The notes under the pieces: model-generated
What the model was told of the DNA's origin: nothing
Database searches by the model: none
What the model saw: only the letters and a program-made list of their open reading frames with translations
Part shown: one piece after another, positions 7,545-15,468 of the stretch
Numbering within the stretch: the first letter of the stretch is position 1
How the letters are laid out: every line of letters starts with the position of its first letter
NCBI GenBank assembly: GCA_044226195.1
Contig: JBGAHO010000019.1
Coordinates: 1-64,000, forward strand
DNA from: RPQJ01 sp044226195
GTDB lineage: Bacteria > Pseudomonadota > Gammaproteobacteria > Steroidobacterales > Steroidobacteraceae
Reading direction: 5' to 3'
Length of the DNA stretch: 64,000 nucleotides
Program-made: the position numbers and the translations under genes

Positions 7545-7735
7545 CAGTCGTCGCCTCCCGGCGTCTCATCGTTCTCTGCGGGTCGGGCCGGCTTCGGCGG
7601 GTCGTCCTCCAGCACCGTCCAGCCCGGGCTGTCTAGGTCGTCGAACTGCCCGTCGCCGACGGCCCAGAAAAAGGCCCACACGGCCAGTCCGACCAGCACC
7701 AGTCCCAGCGGAATCAGCAGGTAGACGATGCTCAT
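7544..7735 (-). CDS. ccoS: cbb3 oxidase assembly protein CcoS
   Basis: The 63-residue single-span protein is required for cofactor (heme and Cu) insertion into CcoN in Rhodobacter. Residues about 5-27 form one membrane helix. The following conserved stretch G-Q-F-D-D-L-D-S-P-G-W, with the acidic tail L-E-D-D, is the CcoS signature. The C-terminal tail is Pro/Asp-rich and variable. It lies one base downstream of the ccoI stop and overlaps the next start by one base, so the three genes are tightly coupled. The length is normal for the family. Confidence 0.93.
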   Translation of the reverse strand: MSIVYLLIPLGLVLVGLAVWAFFWAVGDGQFDDLDSPGWTVLEDDPPKPARPAENDETPGGDD

Positions 7736-7736
7736 C

Positions 7737-10196
7737 TCAGGCGGCCTCGGCGGCCCGCGGGGCGCGCCAGGTACGGCCGTGCGGATCGGACGGCGAGCGG
7801 GCGAGGCGCATGGCGTTCAGCACCACCGCCACCGAACTCAGCGACATGCCGATGGCCGCCAGCCACGGCGGCACGAGTCCGAACGCCGCGAGCGGCAGTG
7901 CCGCGAGGTTGTAGCCGACCGACCACGCGAGGTTCTGCCGCACGATGCGCTGCGTGCGGCGCGCGAGGTCGACGGTGCCCGGCAACTCGTCCAGCGAGTC
8001 GCGCACGAGGATCAGGTCGGCGCTGGTCTGCGCGAGCGCGGAGCCTTCGCCCATCGCGATGGCCACGTCGGCACCGCGCAGCAAGGGCGCGTCGTTGATG
8101 CCGTCGCCGATCGCGACGACGACCGCGCCGCCCGACTGCAGCGCCTGCAGGCGCGCGAGCTTCTGCTCGGGCAGCAGCCGCGATGCGAAAGTGGCGATGC
8201 CCGCGCGATCCGCGATGCGCGCCACGGCACTCGCTTCGTCGCCGCTCGCGATCTCCGATGCGAGCCCGAGCTGTGCCAGCTGCGCGACGCAGGCACCCGC
8301 CTCCGGCCGCAGCTGGTCGGTCAGCCGGAAGGCCGCGAGCAGGCCCGTATCGTCGCCGAGACAGACCCAGCTCTCGCCGGCGAGGCCGTCCGGCACGACG
8401 GCGTTCGCGGCCAGTCCCGCCGCAAAGGCCGGTTGTCCGATGCGCAGGCGTCGGCCCGCGACCGTGCCTTCGAGGCCCTGGCCGGCCGCGACCTCGACGC
8501 CCGAGGCTTCCGCACCGCCGGTGGCCGACGCGAGGAAAGCCCGCGCGATCGGATGTTCCGACATGCGTTCGAGCGCGACGGCGAGCTGCAGGCACTCGGC
8601 CTCGGAGAGGGCGCCGAGCGCGCGCACTTCTTCGACGCGGATCAGGCCGCGGGTCAGCGTGCCGGTCTTGTCCCAGAGCACGTGCGTGGCTTTCGAGAGC
8701 GGCTCGAGCGCGTCGGAATGGGCCACCAGCACGCCGCGCCGGGCGAGCGCCGCGGTGGCGGCCGCGATCGCGGCCGGCGTGGCCAGCGACAGCGCGCAGG
8801 GACAGGTGACCACCAGCACGGCGAGTGCGGCCGGAAAGGCGCGCGACGCGTCGATGAACCACCAGATCGCGAACACGGCTGCGGCACCGAACAGGATGCG
8901 GCCGAGGAACCACGCGGCCGCGCGATCCGCGGCCTTGGCGAGGCGAGGGCGCTCGGCCTGCGCGCGCTCGAGCAGTGCGACGATGCCCGAGAGCACCGTG
9001 CGATCGGCCACCGCCGTCACGCGCACCCGCAGCGGCGCGCCGAGGTTTTGCGTCCCGGCGTGTACCGTGCTGCCCACGGGTTTGGCGATCGCCGTCGACT
9101 CGCCGGTCAGCATGGATTCGTCCACGCGACCCTCGCCGTCGACCACCGCGCCGTCCGCCGCGAACACCTCGCCGGTGCGCACCAGCAATTCGTCGCCCGG
9201 CTGCAGCTCGACGGCCTGCACGTCCTGCGCCACGCCGTCGCGCACGCGCCGCGCCGTGACCGGCGCGAGGCGCGCGAGCGCGTCCGCCACGCTGCCGGCG
9301 CGATGGCGCGCGATCATCTCGACGTAGCGGCCGAGCGAGAGGAAGAACACGAACATCGTCACGGAGTCGAAGTACACCTCGCCGTGGCCGCGCATCGCAT
9401 TCCACACGCTGGCGCAGAACGCCAGCACGATGCCGAGGCTGACCGGCACGTCCATGCTGATGCTGCGCGCGCGCAGCGCCTGCCACGCGCCCTGGTAGAA
9501 CGGCCAGCCGGCGTAGAGCGCCACCGGCACCGAGATCAGCATGCTCACGAGCCGCAGCAGCTCGCGGATGTCCGTCTCCATGCCCGAGATCGCGCCGATG
9601 TAGAGCGGCACCGCGAACATCATCACCTGCATGTTGCCGAAGCCGGCCACCGCGAGCCGCTTCAGCGCCGTGCGACGCTCGGCGATGGCGAGCTGCTCGG
9701 CCGGCTCGCCCGCGAGCGGGTGCGGCCGCAGGCCGACGTGCTCGAGCACGCGCAGCAGGTCGCCGAGTCGAACCTTCGCCGGATCCCACACCAGCCGCGC
9801 GCGTGCCGTCGCCGGGTTCACGCTCACGTCGAGCACGCCGCTCTGCAGGTGCAGGGCCTTGTCGGCGAGCCAGCTGCAGGCGGAGCAGCGCATGCCCTCG
9901 AGCAGCACCGTGATCGAGCGCGCGCCGTTGGCCTCGGCCCGCGTCAGGCGCTCGACGAGGTCGGGCCGGTCGTAGGCCGACCAGCGATCGGTGCGCGGCA
10001 CCTCGTCCGCGCGCGCGGCGGACTGGTCGCGGTACTTGTAGTAGTCGTCGAGGCCGGCGCCGCTGATGAACTCGGCGACGGCCTTGCAGCCGTGGCAACA
10101 GACGGGCTCATCCTTCGCATGCACGCGCGCGAGGATGACGGTCCCGGGCGGGATCGCCTCGCCGCAGTGGAAGCAGGGCGCCCCCCCGCGCGTCAT
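7737..10196 (-). CDS. ccoI: copper-translocating P1B-type ATPase for cbb3 assembly (CcoI/FixI)
   Basis: The 819-residue ATPase exports copper for assembly of the CcoN CuB centre. The N terminus has a CcoI-specific Cys cluster (CFHC at 8-11, PVCCHGC at 31-37), then a heavy-metal-associated domain with C-S-A-C. The core has eight membrane segments with the ion-binding C-P-C motif, the phosphorylation site D-K-T-G-T-L-T-R-G, the TGES actuator motif and GDGIND in the hinge. This architecture separates it from CopA efflux pumps. Start and stop are each within 4 bases of the neighbouring genes (FixH-like upstream, ccoS downstream), showing operon coupling in the order ccoG-H-I-S. Confidence 0.93.
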   Translation of the reverse strand: MTRGGAPCFHCGEAIPPGTVILARVHAKDEPVCCHGCKAVAEFISGAGLDDYYKYRDQSAARADEVPRTDRWSAYDRPDLVERLTRAEANGARSITVLLEGMRCSACSWLADKALHLQSGVLDVSVNPATARARLVWDPAKVRLGDLLRVLEHVGLRPHPLAGEPAEQLAIAERRTALKRLAVAGFGNMQVMMFAVPLYIGAISGMETDIRELLRLVSMLISVPVALYAGWPFYQGAWQALRARSISMDVPVSLGIVLAFCASVWNAMRGHGEVYFDSVTMFVFFLSLGRYVEMIARHRAGSVADALARLAPVTARRVRDGVAQDVQAVELQPGDELLVRTGEVFAADGAVVDGEGRVDESMLTGESTAIAKPVGSTVHAGTQNLGAPLRVRVTAVADRTVLSGIVALLERAQAERPRLAKAADRAAAWFLGRILFGAAAVFAIWWFIDASRAFPAALAVLVVTCPCALSLATPAAIAAATAALARRGVLVAHSDALEPLSKATHVLWDKTGTLTRGLIRVEEVRALGALSEAECLQLAVALERMSEHPIARAFLASATGGAEASGVEVAAGQGLEGTVAGRRLRIGQPAFAAGLAANAVVPDGLAGESWVCLGDDTGLLAAFRLTDQLRPEAGACVAQLAQLGLASEIASGDEASAVARIADRAGIATFASRLLPEQKLARLQALQSGGAVVVAIGDGINDAPLLRGADVAIAMGEGSALAQTSADLILVRDSLDELPGTVDLARRTQRIVRQNLAWSVGYNLAALPLAAFGLVPPWLAAIGMSLSSVAVVLNAMRLARSPSDPHGRTWRAPRAAEAA

Positions 10197-10393
10197 GGCT
10201 GACGGGATTCAGCCTTTTCGGCGCACTTCATCGTCACGCCGTCGCGGTGGCACGACTGGTCCACGAGGTCGTCCGGACGGGTGATGGCCAGGTACAGCGT
10301 CAGCAGGCCGCCGATCACGGCGCCGAGCGGCGGGATGATCAGCAGCCAGGGCCACAGCTGCCGGTACCAGGGACGCGGGGTCGGGGTGGACAT
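10193..10393 (-). CDS. ccoH: short FixH/CcoH-like membrane protein
   Basis: The 66-residue protein begins R-P-W-Y-R-Q-L-W-P-W, which matches the FixH/CcoH start, and has one membrane helix at about 15-37. A short periplasmic tail follows (TRPDDLVDQ, resembling the SDGLVVDDYY region of FixH). Full-length FixH is about 150 residues; here the extracytoplasmic domain is almost absent. The ORF is intact, with a 4-base ATGA overlap to ccoI, so this looks like a genuine short form rather than a frameshift. Position between ccoG and ccoI supports the CcoH assignment. In Pseudomonas stutzeri and Rhodobacter, CcoH stabilises the cbb3 complex. Identity is moderately sure. Confidence 0.7.
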   Translation of the reverse strand: MSTPTPRPWYRQLWPWLLIIPPLGAVIGGLLTLYLAITRPDDLVDQSCHRDGVTMKCAEKAESRQP

Positions 10394-10405
10394 GGGCGCA
10401 GCGTA

Positions 10406-11788
10406 TCAGTTGGTGGGCGCGATGAAACGCGCCCGGCCGCGGGCATTGAGGTCGGGGCGATCGGTGGCCTCGATGGCCACCTCGATGTCCGCACCGCCGG
10501 CCACCTGGTCGCGCGGAACGCGGATGCGCACGGGCACGCCCTGCACCGAGCCCGCGCCGACCCAGACCGTTGGCCCGGCGTAGTCGACGACGAGGCCGGG
10601 CAGGCCGCTCGCCGTGATGCGGAACTCGTGCTCGGCGTCGTCCTTGTTGAGGATCTTGATGTTGTAGACGTTCTCGATCAGGCCGTCGCTGCGCTCGCGG
10701 AACAGCGCATTGCGGTCGCGCAGCACGTCCACGCCGACGAAGTTGCGGTGGGTGATGGTGTAGGCGAGGCCGAGGACCAGGCACGTCAGCAGGGATGCAT
10801 AGACGATGGTGCGCGGGCGCACCACGTGCTTCGGCTTGCCCTCGAGGCCGTGCTGCGTGTCGTAGCGGATCAGGCCCTTCGGGTAGCCGACCTTCTCCAT
10901 CACCTCGTCGCAGGCGTCGATGCAGGCGGCGCAGGCGATGCACTCGTACTGCAGGCCCTTGCGGATGTCGATGCCGGTCGGGCAGACCTGCACGCACATC
11001 GTGCAGTCCACGCAGTCGCCCAGTCCCTTGGCCTTGGCGTCCGAGCCCTTCTTGCGCGCGCCGCGCGGCTCGCCGCGCGTCTGGTCGTAGGTGATGACCA
11101 GCGTGTCCTTGTCGAACATCGCGCTCTGGAATCGCGCGTACGGGCACATGTACTTGCAGACCTGCTCGCGCATGAAGCCTGCGTTGACGTAGGTGGCGCC
11201 GCCGTAAAACAGCACCCAGAACGTTTCCCACGGCCCGGTCGAGAGCGTGATGATCTTGCCGGCCAGGTCGTGGATGGGCGTGAAGTAGCCGACGAAGGTG
11301 AAGCCGGTCCACAGCGCGAAGGCGACCCACAGGACCTGCTTCGCAGACTTGCGCAGCACCTTGTTGGCCGACCACGGCGCCTTCGCCAGCTTCATCTGCT
11401 GCGAGCGCGTGCCCTCGACCAGGCGCTCCATCCACAGGAAGGTCTCGGTCCACACCGTCTGCGGGCAGGCGTAACCGCAGAAGAGGCGTCCGGCGAGCGC
11501 GGTGAAGAAGAACAGCGACAGGGCCGCGATGATCAGCAGCCAGGTGAGGAAATAGAAATCCTGCGGCCAGAGGGTCAGCGCGAAGATGTGGAACTTGCGC
11601 GCGGGCAGGTCGAACAGCACCGCCTGGCGCCCGCCCCACGGGATCCACGGGATGACGTAGAAGATGCCGAGCAGCACCCAGGCCGCGATGGTGCGCAGGC
11701 GCTGGAAACGGCCATCGATTTCGCGCGGATAGATCTTCTGGCGGGCTGCGTACAGGCCGCCATCCATGGGCTCGACGGGCTCGGTCAT
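10406..11788 (-). CDS. ccoG: cbb3 oxidase accessory iron-sulfur protein CcoG (FixG)
   Basis: This is a 460-residue membrane-bound ferredoxin-like protein. An N-terminal block of about five membrane helices carries C-G-Y-A-C-P-Q-T-V-W-T-E. The two cytoplasmic 4Fe-4S motifs are C-V-D-C-T-M-C-V-Q-V-C-P and C-I-A-C-A-A-C-I-D-A-C, around residues 255-300. A C-terminal Ig-like domain is in the expected periplasmic position. In Rhodobacter, CcoG reduces Cu(II) to Cu(I) for oxidase assembly. It overlaps the preceding small membrane protein gene by 4 bases and is followed 12 bases later by the FixH-like gene. Confidence 0.95.
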   Translation of the reverse strand: MTEPVEPMDGGLYAARQKIYPREIDGRFQRLRTIAAWVLLGIFYVIPWIPWGGRQAVLFDLPARKFHIFALTLWPQDFYFLTWLLIIAALSLFFFTALAGRLFCGYACPQTVWTETFLWMERLVEGTRSQQMKLAKAPWSANKVLRKSAKQVLWVAFALWTGFTFVGYFTPIHDLAGKIITLSTGPWETFWVLFYGGATYVNAGFMREQVCKYMCPYARFQSAMFDKDTLVITYDQTRGEPRGARKKGSDAKAKGLGDCVDCTMCVQVCPTGIDIRKGLQYECIACAACIDACDEVMEKVGYPKGLIRYDTQHGLEGKPKHVVRPRTIVYASLLTCLVLGLAYTITHRNFVGVDVLRDRNALFRERSDGLIENVYNIKILNKDDAEHEFRITASGLPGLVVDYAGPTVWVGAGSVQGVPVRIRVPRDQVAGGADIEVAIEATDRPDLNARGRARFIAPTN

Positions 11789-12114
11789 TCGGGGCTCCGC
11801 CCCTGTCCGTCCGTTGCGTCGGTGTCAGGGGGTTCCGGGTGCGCGGTGCGCACCAGATACAGGGTCAGCAGGCTCGACAACGAAGACACGAGCCAGAAGA
11901 AGAAGAAACCCACGGCGTAGCCGGTCATGCGGGTGGCGAAGCCCGGCGGCGGATAGTCGTCGTTACCGACGAGCAGCGGGTCGATGAACGCGAAGCACAC
12001 CATGGTCGCGACGCTCGCGACCAGGAACGAGGGCCAGAGCACGATGGCCACGTCCTGTCCCAGACGTGGCCATCGCAACTTGCCTGTGTACTCGTCAGAG
12101 GGTACGCGAAACAC
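11785..12114 (-). CDS. small two-helix membrane protein of the cco operon, unrecognised
   Basis: The 109-residue protein has two hydrophobic segments at about 22-45 and 65-88, separated by a Pro/Tyr-rich loop (NDDYPPPGF), and a soluble acidic C-terminal tail. I do not recognise a named family. It sits between ccoP (12 bases upstream) and ccoG (4-base overlap), so it is certainly cotranscribed with the oxidase genes. Similar small membrane proteins occur at this place in some gammaproteobacterial cbb3 clusters. An assembly or subunit role is plausible from context alone. No Cys or His metal motif is present, which argues against direct copper handling. Confidence 0.75.
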   Translation of the reverse strand: MFRVPSDEYTGKLRWPRLGQDVAIVLWPSFLVASVATMVCFAFIDPLLVGNDDYPPPGFATRMTGYAVGFFFFWLVSSLSSLLTLYLVRTAHPEPPDTDATDGQGRSPE

Positions 12115-12126
12115 CCCGTACTCCGG

Positions 12127-13029
12127 TCAGGAACCCGAGCCCGCCAGCTTGGTCACGTAGGCGGCCAGCAGCTTCACGCGCTGCTCGCCGAGGCGCTCGC
12201 CGAACACCGGCATCTGGCCATTGCGACCGTGGGTCACGGTTGCGGTGATCGTAGCCTCGTCGCCGCCGTAGAGCCAGATCTGGTCGGTCAGGTTGGGCGC
12301 GCCGACCAGCGGGTTGCCCTTGCCGTCCGCGCCGTGGCAGGCCGCGCAGATCGTCTCGAACGTCTGCTTGCCCGCCGCCGCCAGAGCCGGGTCTGCCTGG
12401 CCGCCGCTCAGGGTCTGCACGTAGGCGACCACCTGCCGCACGCCGTCGGCGCCGAGCTGCGGGCCCCACGCCGGCATCGCCGCGATGCGGCCGTTGGTGA
12501 TCGTCGCGACCACGGTGTCCGCGTCGCCGCCCCACTGCCAGTTCGCGTCGGTCAGGTTCGGGAAGCCCCTGGCGCCGCCGCCGTCCGAGCCGTGGCACTG
12601 CGCGCAGTTGTTCTGGAACAGGTTGCGCGCGGTGGACATGGCCTTGCCGTCGGCGGCGAGCTGCGCGACGGTCATGGTGGCGAACGGCGCATACCACTCG
12701 GCCGCCTTCGCCTCGACCGCGGCCTTCTCGGCCTCGTACTGGTTCGCCTGCGTCCAGCCCTTGATGCCGGCCATGTTGCCGAGACCGGGGTACAGGGCGA
12801 GATACAGCACGGCGAAGGCCACCGTGATGTAGAACACCCACAGCCACCAGCGCGGCAGCGGGTTGTTGTACTCGCGCAGGTCCTTGTCCCACACGTGGCC
12901 GGTGTCCGCGCCGCCGCCGATCTTCTCGGAGGCCGACTTCGGCTTCGACGTCCAGCGCAGCAGCCAGACGCAGGCCAGGATGTTGACGGTCGTCAGGATG
13001 ACGACGAAGAGACTCCAACCGCTAGTCAT
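12127..13029 (-). CDS. ccoP: cbb3 cytochrome oxidase diheme subunit III
   Basis: The 300-residue membrane-anchored diheme c-type cytochrome delivers electrons to the CcoN catalytic site through CcoO. The N-terminal FixP/CcoP_N region has a first helix at about 5-25, the motif W-D-K-D-L-R-E-Y-N-N-P-L-P-R-W-W, and a second helix after it. Two cytochrome c domains follow, each with one heme site: C-A-Q-C-H near residue 142 and C-A-A-C-H near 232. Distal Met ligands are plausible in M-P-A-W-G and M-P-V-F-G. It overlaps ccoQ by 4 bases. Confidence 0.96.
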   Translation of the reverse strand: MTSGWSLFVVILTTVNILACVWLLRWTSKPKSASEKIGGGADTGHVWDKDLREYNNPLPRWWLWVFYITVAFAVLYLALYPGLGNMAGIKGWTQANQYEAEKAAVEAKAAEWYAPFATMTVAQLAADGKAMSTARNLFQNNCAQCHGSDGGGARGFPNLTDANWQWGGDADTVVATITNGRIAAMPAWGPQLGADGVRQVVAYVQTLSGGQADPALAAAGKQTFETICAACHGADGKGNPLVGAPNLTDQIWLYGGDEATITATVTHGRNGQMPVFGERLGEQRVKLLAAYVTKLAGSGS

Positions 13030-13196
13030 GGGGTCTTGCTCCCTTGTTCATTCTCGGACGGGAACTCGCGGAACGGCATCTGCGCCAGTTCGTCGAATTC
13101 CGCCTTGCGGCGCTTGCTGTAAGCCCAGAACAACATGCCGATGAACGCGAGCATCACGAACAGCGTGACGACTCCGCGTACCGTGCCGATGGTCAT
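13026..13196 (-). CDS. ccoQ: cbb3 oxidase small subunit CcoQ
   Basis: I translated this directly: 56 residues starting MTIGTVRGVVTL. One membrane helix spans about 7-25 (V-V-T-L-F-V-M-L-A-F-I-G-M-L-F-W), then W-A-Y-S-K-R-R-K-A-E-F-D-E-L-A and P-F, the standard CcoQ/FixQ signature. CcoQ stabilises the CcoNOP complex, particularly under oxygen. The gene lies 3 bases after the ccoO stop and its TGA overlaps the ccoP ATG (ATGA), exactly the place expected for ccoQ. Confidence 0.93.
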   Translation of the reverse strand: MTIGTVRGVVTLFVMLAFIGMLFWAYSKRRKAEFDELAQMPFREFPSENEQGSKTP

Positions 13197-13199
13197 GGC

Positions 13200-13808
13200 T
13201 CAGCCGCCTGTCTTCGCGTTGATGCCGAGGCCCTGCAGGTAGGCGATGAGCGCGTCGAGTTCGGTCTTGTCCTGCACCGCCGCAGCCGCGCCCTGGATAT
13301 CGGCATCCGTGTACGGCACGCCGATCTTGCGCAGCGCCTGCATCTTCTTGGCCACCAGCTCGCCGTCGACCGTGGCGTCCGCCAGCCACGGGAACCGCGG
13401 CATGTTGGACTCGGGCACGACGTCGCGCGGGTTCTTCAGGTGCACGCGATGCCAGTCGTCCGAGTAGCGGCCGCCGACGCGCGCGAGGTCGGGCCCCGTG
13501 CGCTTCGAGCCGAACTGGAACGGGTGGTCGTACACGGATTCACCCGGCAGGGAGTAGGGTCCGTAGCGCTCGGTCTCGGAACGGAACGGCCGGATCATCT
13601 GCGAGTGGCAGACGTAGCAGCCCTCGCGGATGTACACGTCGCGTCCGGCGAGGCGCAGCGCGTCGTACGGCTTCACGCCCGGGGCGGGCTGCGTGCCGGC
13701 GCCCTGGAAGTAGAGCGGTACGATCTCGACCAGGCCGCCGATGCTGATCACGAGCGCGATCAGCACGCCCATCAGGCCGACGTTTTTTTCGACTGAATCG
13801 TGGTTCAT
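13200..13808 (-). CDS. ccoO: cbb3 cytochrome oxidase monoheme subunit II
   Basis: The 202-residue monoheme cytochrome c has a single N-terminal membrane anchor (about 12-34) and a heme-binding motif C-Y-V-C-H-S-Q near residue 64, followed by M-I-R-P-F-R-S-E-T-E-R-Y-G, a hallmark of CcoO/FixO. A distal Met is available in S-N-M-P-R-F-P-W. Length is typical (about 200-240). It follows ccoN by 12 bases with a good ribosome-binding site (GGGAGAAGCC) and precedes ccoQ by 3 bases. Confidence 0.96.
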   Translation of the reverse strand: MNHDSVEKNVGLMGVLIALVISIGGLVEIVPLYFQGAGTQPAPGVKPYDALRLAGRDVYIREGCYVCHSQMIRPFRSETERYGPYSLPGESVYDHPFQFGSKRTGPDLARVGGRYSDDWHRVHLKNPRDVVPESNMPRFPWLADATVDGELVAKKMQALRKIGVPYTDADIQGAAAAVQDKTELDALIAYLQGLGINAKTGG

Positions 13809-13820
13809 GCGGCTTCTCCC

Positions 13821-15239
13821 TCAGGCCGGCTGGACGACCGGCTGGTCCGCGGTGCTGGTCCGCGCAGCGATCGTCTTCCACACGTTGTAGGCCATCAGCA
13901 GCATGCCGGCGAGCACCAGTGTGCCGCCGAGCAGGCGCACCGCGTAGTACGGGTAGGTGGCCTTGATGGACTCGATGAAGGCATAGGTGAGCGTGCCGTC
14001 CGCATTCTGCGCACGCCACATGAGGCCCTGCATCACGCCGGCGATCCACATCGAGGTGATGTAGAGCACCACGCCGATGGTCGTGATCCAGAAGTGCACG
14101 TCGATGAGCTTGATGCTGTACATCTGCTCGCGGCCGAACAGCTTCGGGATCAGGGCGTACATCGTGCCGATCGAGATCATCGCCACCCAGCCGAGGGCGC
14201 CGGAGTGGACGTGACCGATCGTCCAGTCGGTGTAGTGCGAGAGCGCATTCACCGTCTTGATCGACATCATCGGACCTTCGAAGGTCGACATGCCGTAGAA
14301 CGACAGCGACACGATCATGAACTTCAGGATCGGGTCGGTGCGCAGCTTATGCCACGCGCCCGAGAGGGTCATGATGCCGTTGATCATGCCGCCCCACGAC
14401 GGCGCGAGCAGGATCAGCGAGAACACCATGCCGAGCGACTGCGCCCAGTCGGGCAGCGTCGTGTAGTGCAGGTGGTGCGGGCCCGCCCACATGTAGGTGG
14501 AGATCAGGGCCCAGAAGTGCACCACCGACAGGCGGTAGGAGTAGACGGGCCGGCCCGCCTGCTTCGGCACGAAGTAGTACATCATGCCGAGGAAGGCCGC
14601 AGTCAGGAAGAAGCCCACCGCATTGTGGCCGTACCACCACTGCACCATCGCGTCGACCACGCCCGGGTACACCGAGTACGACTTGGTGAGCGTGACCGGG
14701 ATTTCCATGCTGTTGACGATGTGCAGCACGGCGATGGTGATGATGTAGGCCCCGAAGAACCAGTTCGCCACGTAGATGTGCTTCACCTTGCGGATCGCGA
14801 TCGTGCCGAAGAACACGATGGCGTAGACGACCCACACCACGGCGATCAGCAGGTCGATCGGCCACTCGAGCTCGGCGTATTCCTTGCTCGTCGTGATGCC
14901 GAGCGGCAGGGTGATGGCCGCGAGCAGGATGACCAGCTGCCAGCCCCAGAACGTAAACGCTGCCAGCTTGTCCGAGATGAGCCGGGTGTGGCAGGTGCGC
15001 TGCACGATGTAGTAGGACGTCGCGAACAGCGCGCTGCCGCCGAACGCGAAGATGACCGCGTTGGTGTGCAGCGGGCGCAGCCGGCTGTAGGACAGGAAAG
15101 GCAGCGGCGGGAGCAGGTCAGGCCACAGCAACTGGGCCGCGATCAGGACGCCGACGAGCATGCCGACGATTCCCCAAACCACGGTCATCACTGCGAACTG
15201 CCGAACCACCTTGTCGTTGTAGTAGGAGCCCGTGTTCAT
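13821..15239 (-). CDS. ccoN: cbb3 cytochrome oxidase catalytic subunit I
   Basis: The 472-residue heme-copper oxidase subunit with about twelve membrane helices reduces oxygen to water at a high-spin heme b3-CuB site and pumps protons. Family motifs include the low-spin heme His region (H-T-N-A-V-I-F-A-F-G), W-W-Y-G-H-N-A-V-G, the metal-ligand segment H-F-W-A-L-I-S-T-Y-M-W-A-G-P-H-H-L-H-Y, and D-W-T-I-G-H-V-H-S-G-A-L-G-W. The ATG at 15239 has a ribosome-binding site (AGAGGCGAC) and places the N terminus as in known CcoN; an in-frame upstream reading to 15332 is not needed. It is the first gene of the leftward cco operon. No FNR/Anr box was found in its promoter region. Confidence 0.96.
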   Translation of the reverse strand: MNTGSYYNDKVVRQFAVMTVVWGIVGMLVGVLIAAQLLWPDLLPPLPFLSYSRLRPLHTNAVIFAFGGSALFATSYYIVQRTCHTRLISDKLAAFTFWGWQLVILLAAITLPLGITTSKEYAELEWPIDLLIAVVWVVYAIVFFGTIAIRKVKHIYVANWFFGAYIITIAVLHIVNSMEIPVTLTKSYSVYPGVVDAMVQWWYGHNAVGFFLTAAFLGMMYYFVPKQAGRPVYSYRLSVVHFWALISTYMWAGPHHLHYTTLPDWAQSLGMVFSLILLAPSWGGMINGIMTLSGAWHKLRTDPILKFMIVSLSFYGMSTFEGPMMSIKTVNALSHYTDWTIGHVHSGALGWVAMISIGTMYALIPKLFGREQMYSIKLIDVHFWITTIGVVLYITSMWIAGVMQGLMWRAQNADGTLTYAFIESIKATYPYYAVRLLGGTLVLAGMLLMAYNVWKTIAARTSTADQPVVQPA

Positions 15240-15339
15240 GCGGTCGCCTCTAGGGGGTGTGGATCGATCCGTTCTGGTGTTATCTGTGTGCGTTGCACGC
15301 AGGCAACGGAATCGTAAAGACCGGGTCGCCATCTAGCGA

Positions 15340-15406
15340 GTAGGGACTGGGCAACCGCCAACTAGGTATTTGCCGCAGGCACTTTCCTTTCCCGAATTGT
15401 CCCTAC
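15340..15406. promoter_or_regulatory. ccoN-uspE intergenic regulatory region
   Basis: Two elements stand out between the divergent starts. The decamer ACTAGGTATT at 15361-15370 repeats the fixL upstream dyad exactly. Around it lie GTAGGGAC (15340-15347) and its reverse complement GTCCCTAC (15399-15406). A shared regulator of both promoters is plausible. No TTGAT-N4-ATCAA motif is present in the 229-bp region. Confidence 0.4.
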
Positions 15407-15468
15407 GGGCGGGACGTCGCAAATTAACAGGTGAACGCGATACGTCCATTGCCTGGAGGCGAATGAAC

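Noticed and set aside
10193..10393. FixH truncation by frameshift
   Set aside because: The stop overlaps the ccoI start in a normal ATGA arrangement, leaving no space for a missing periplasmic domain in another frame.
15240..15468. FNR/Anr box for the cbb3 operon
   Set aside because: No TTGAT-N4-ATCAA-like sequence was found in the region, so control by FixJ or another regulator is considered instead.
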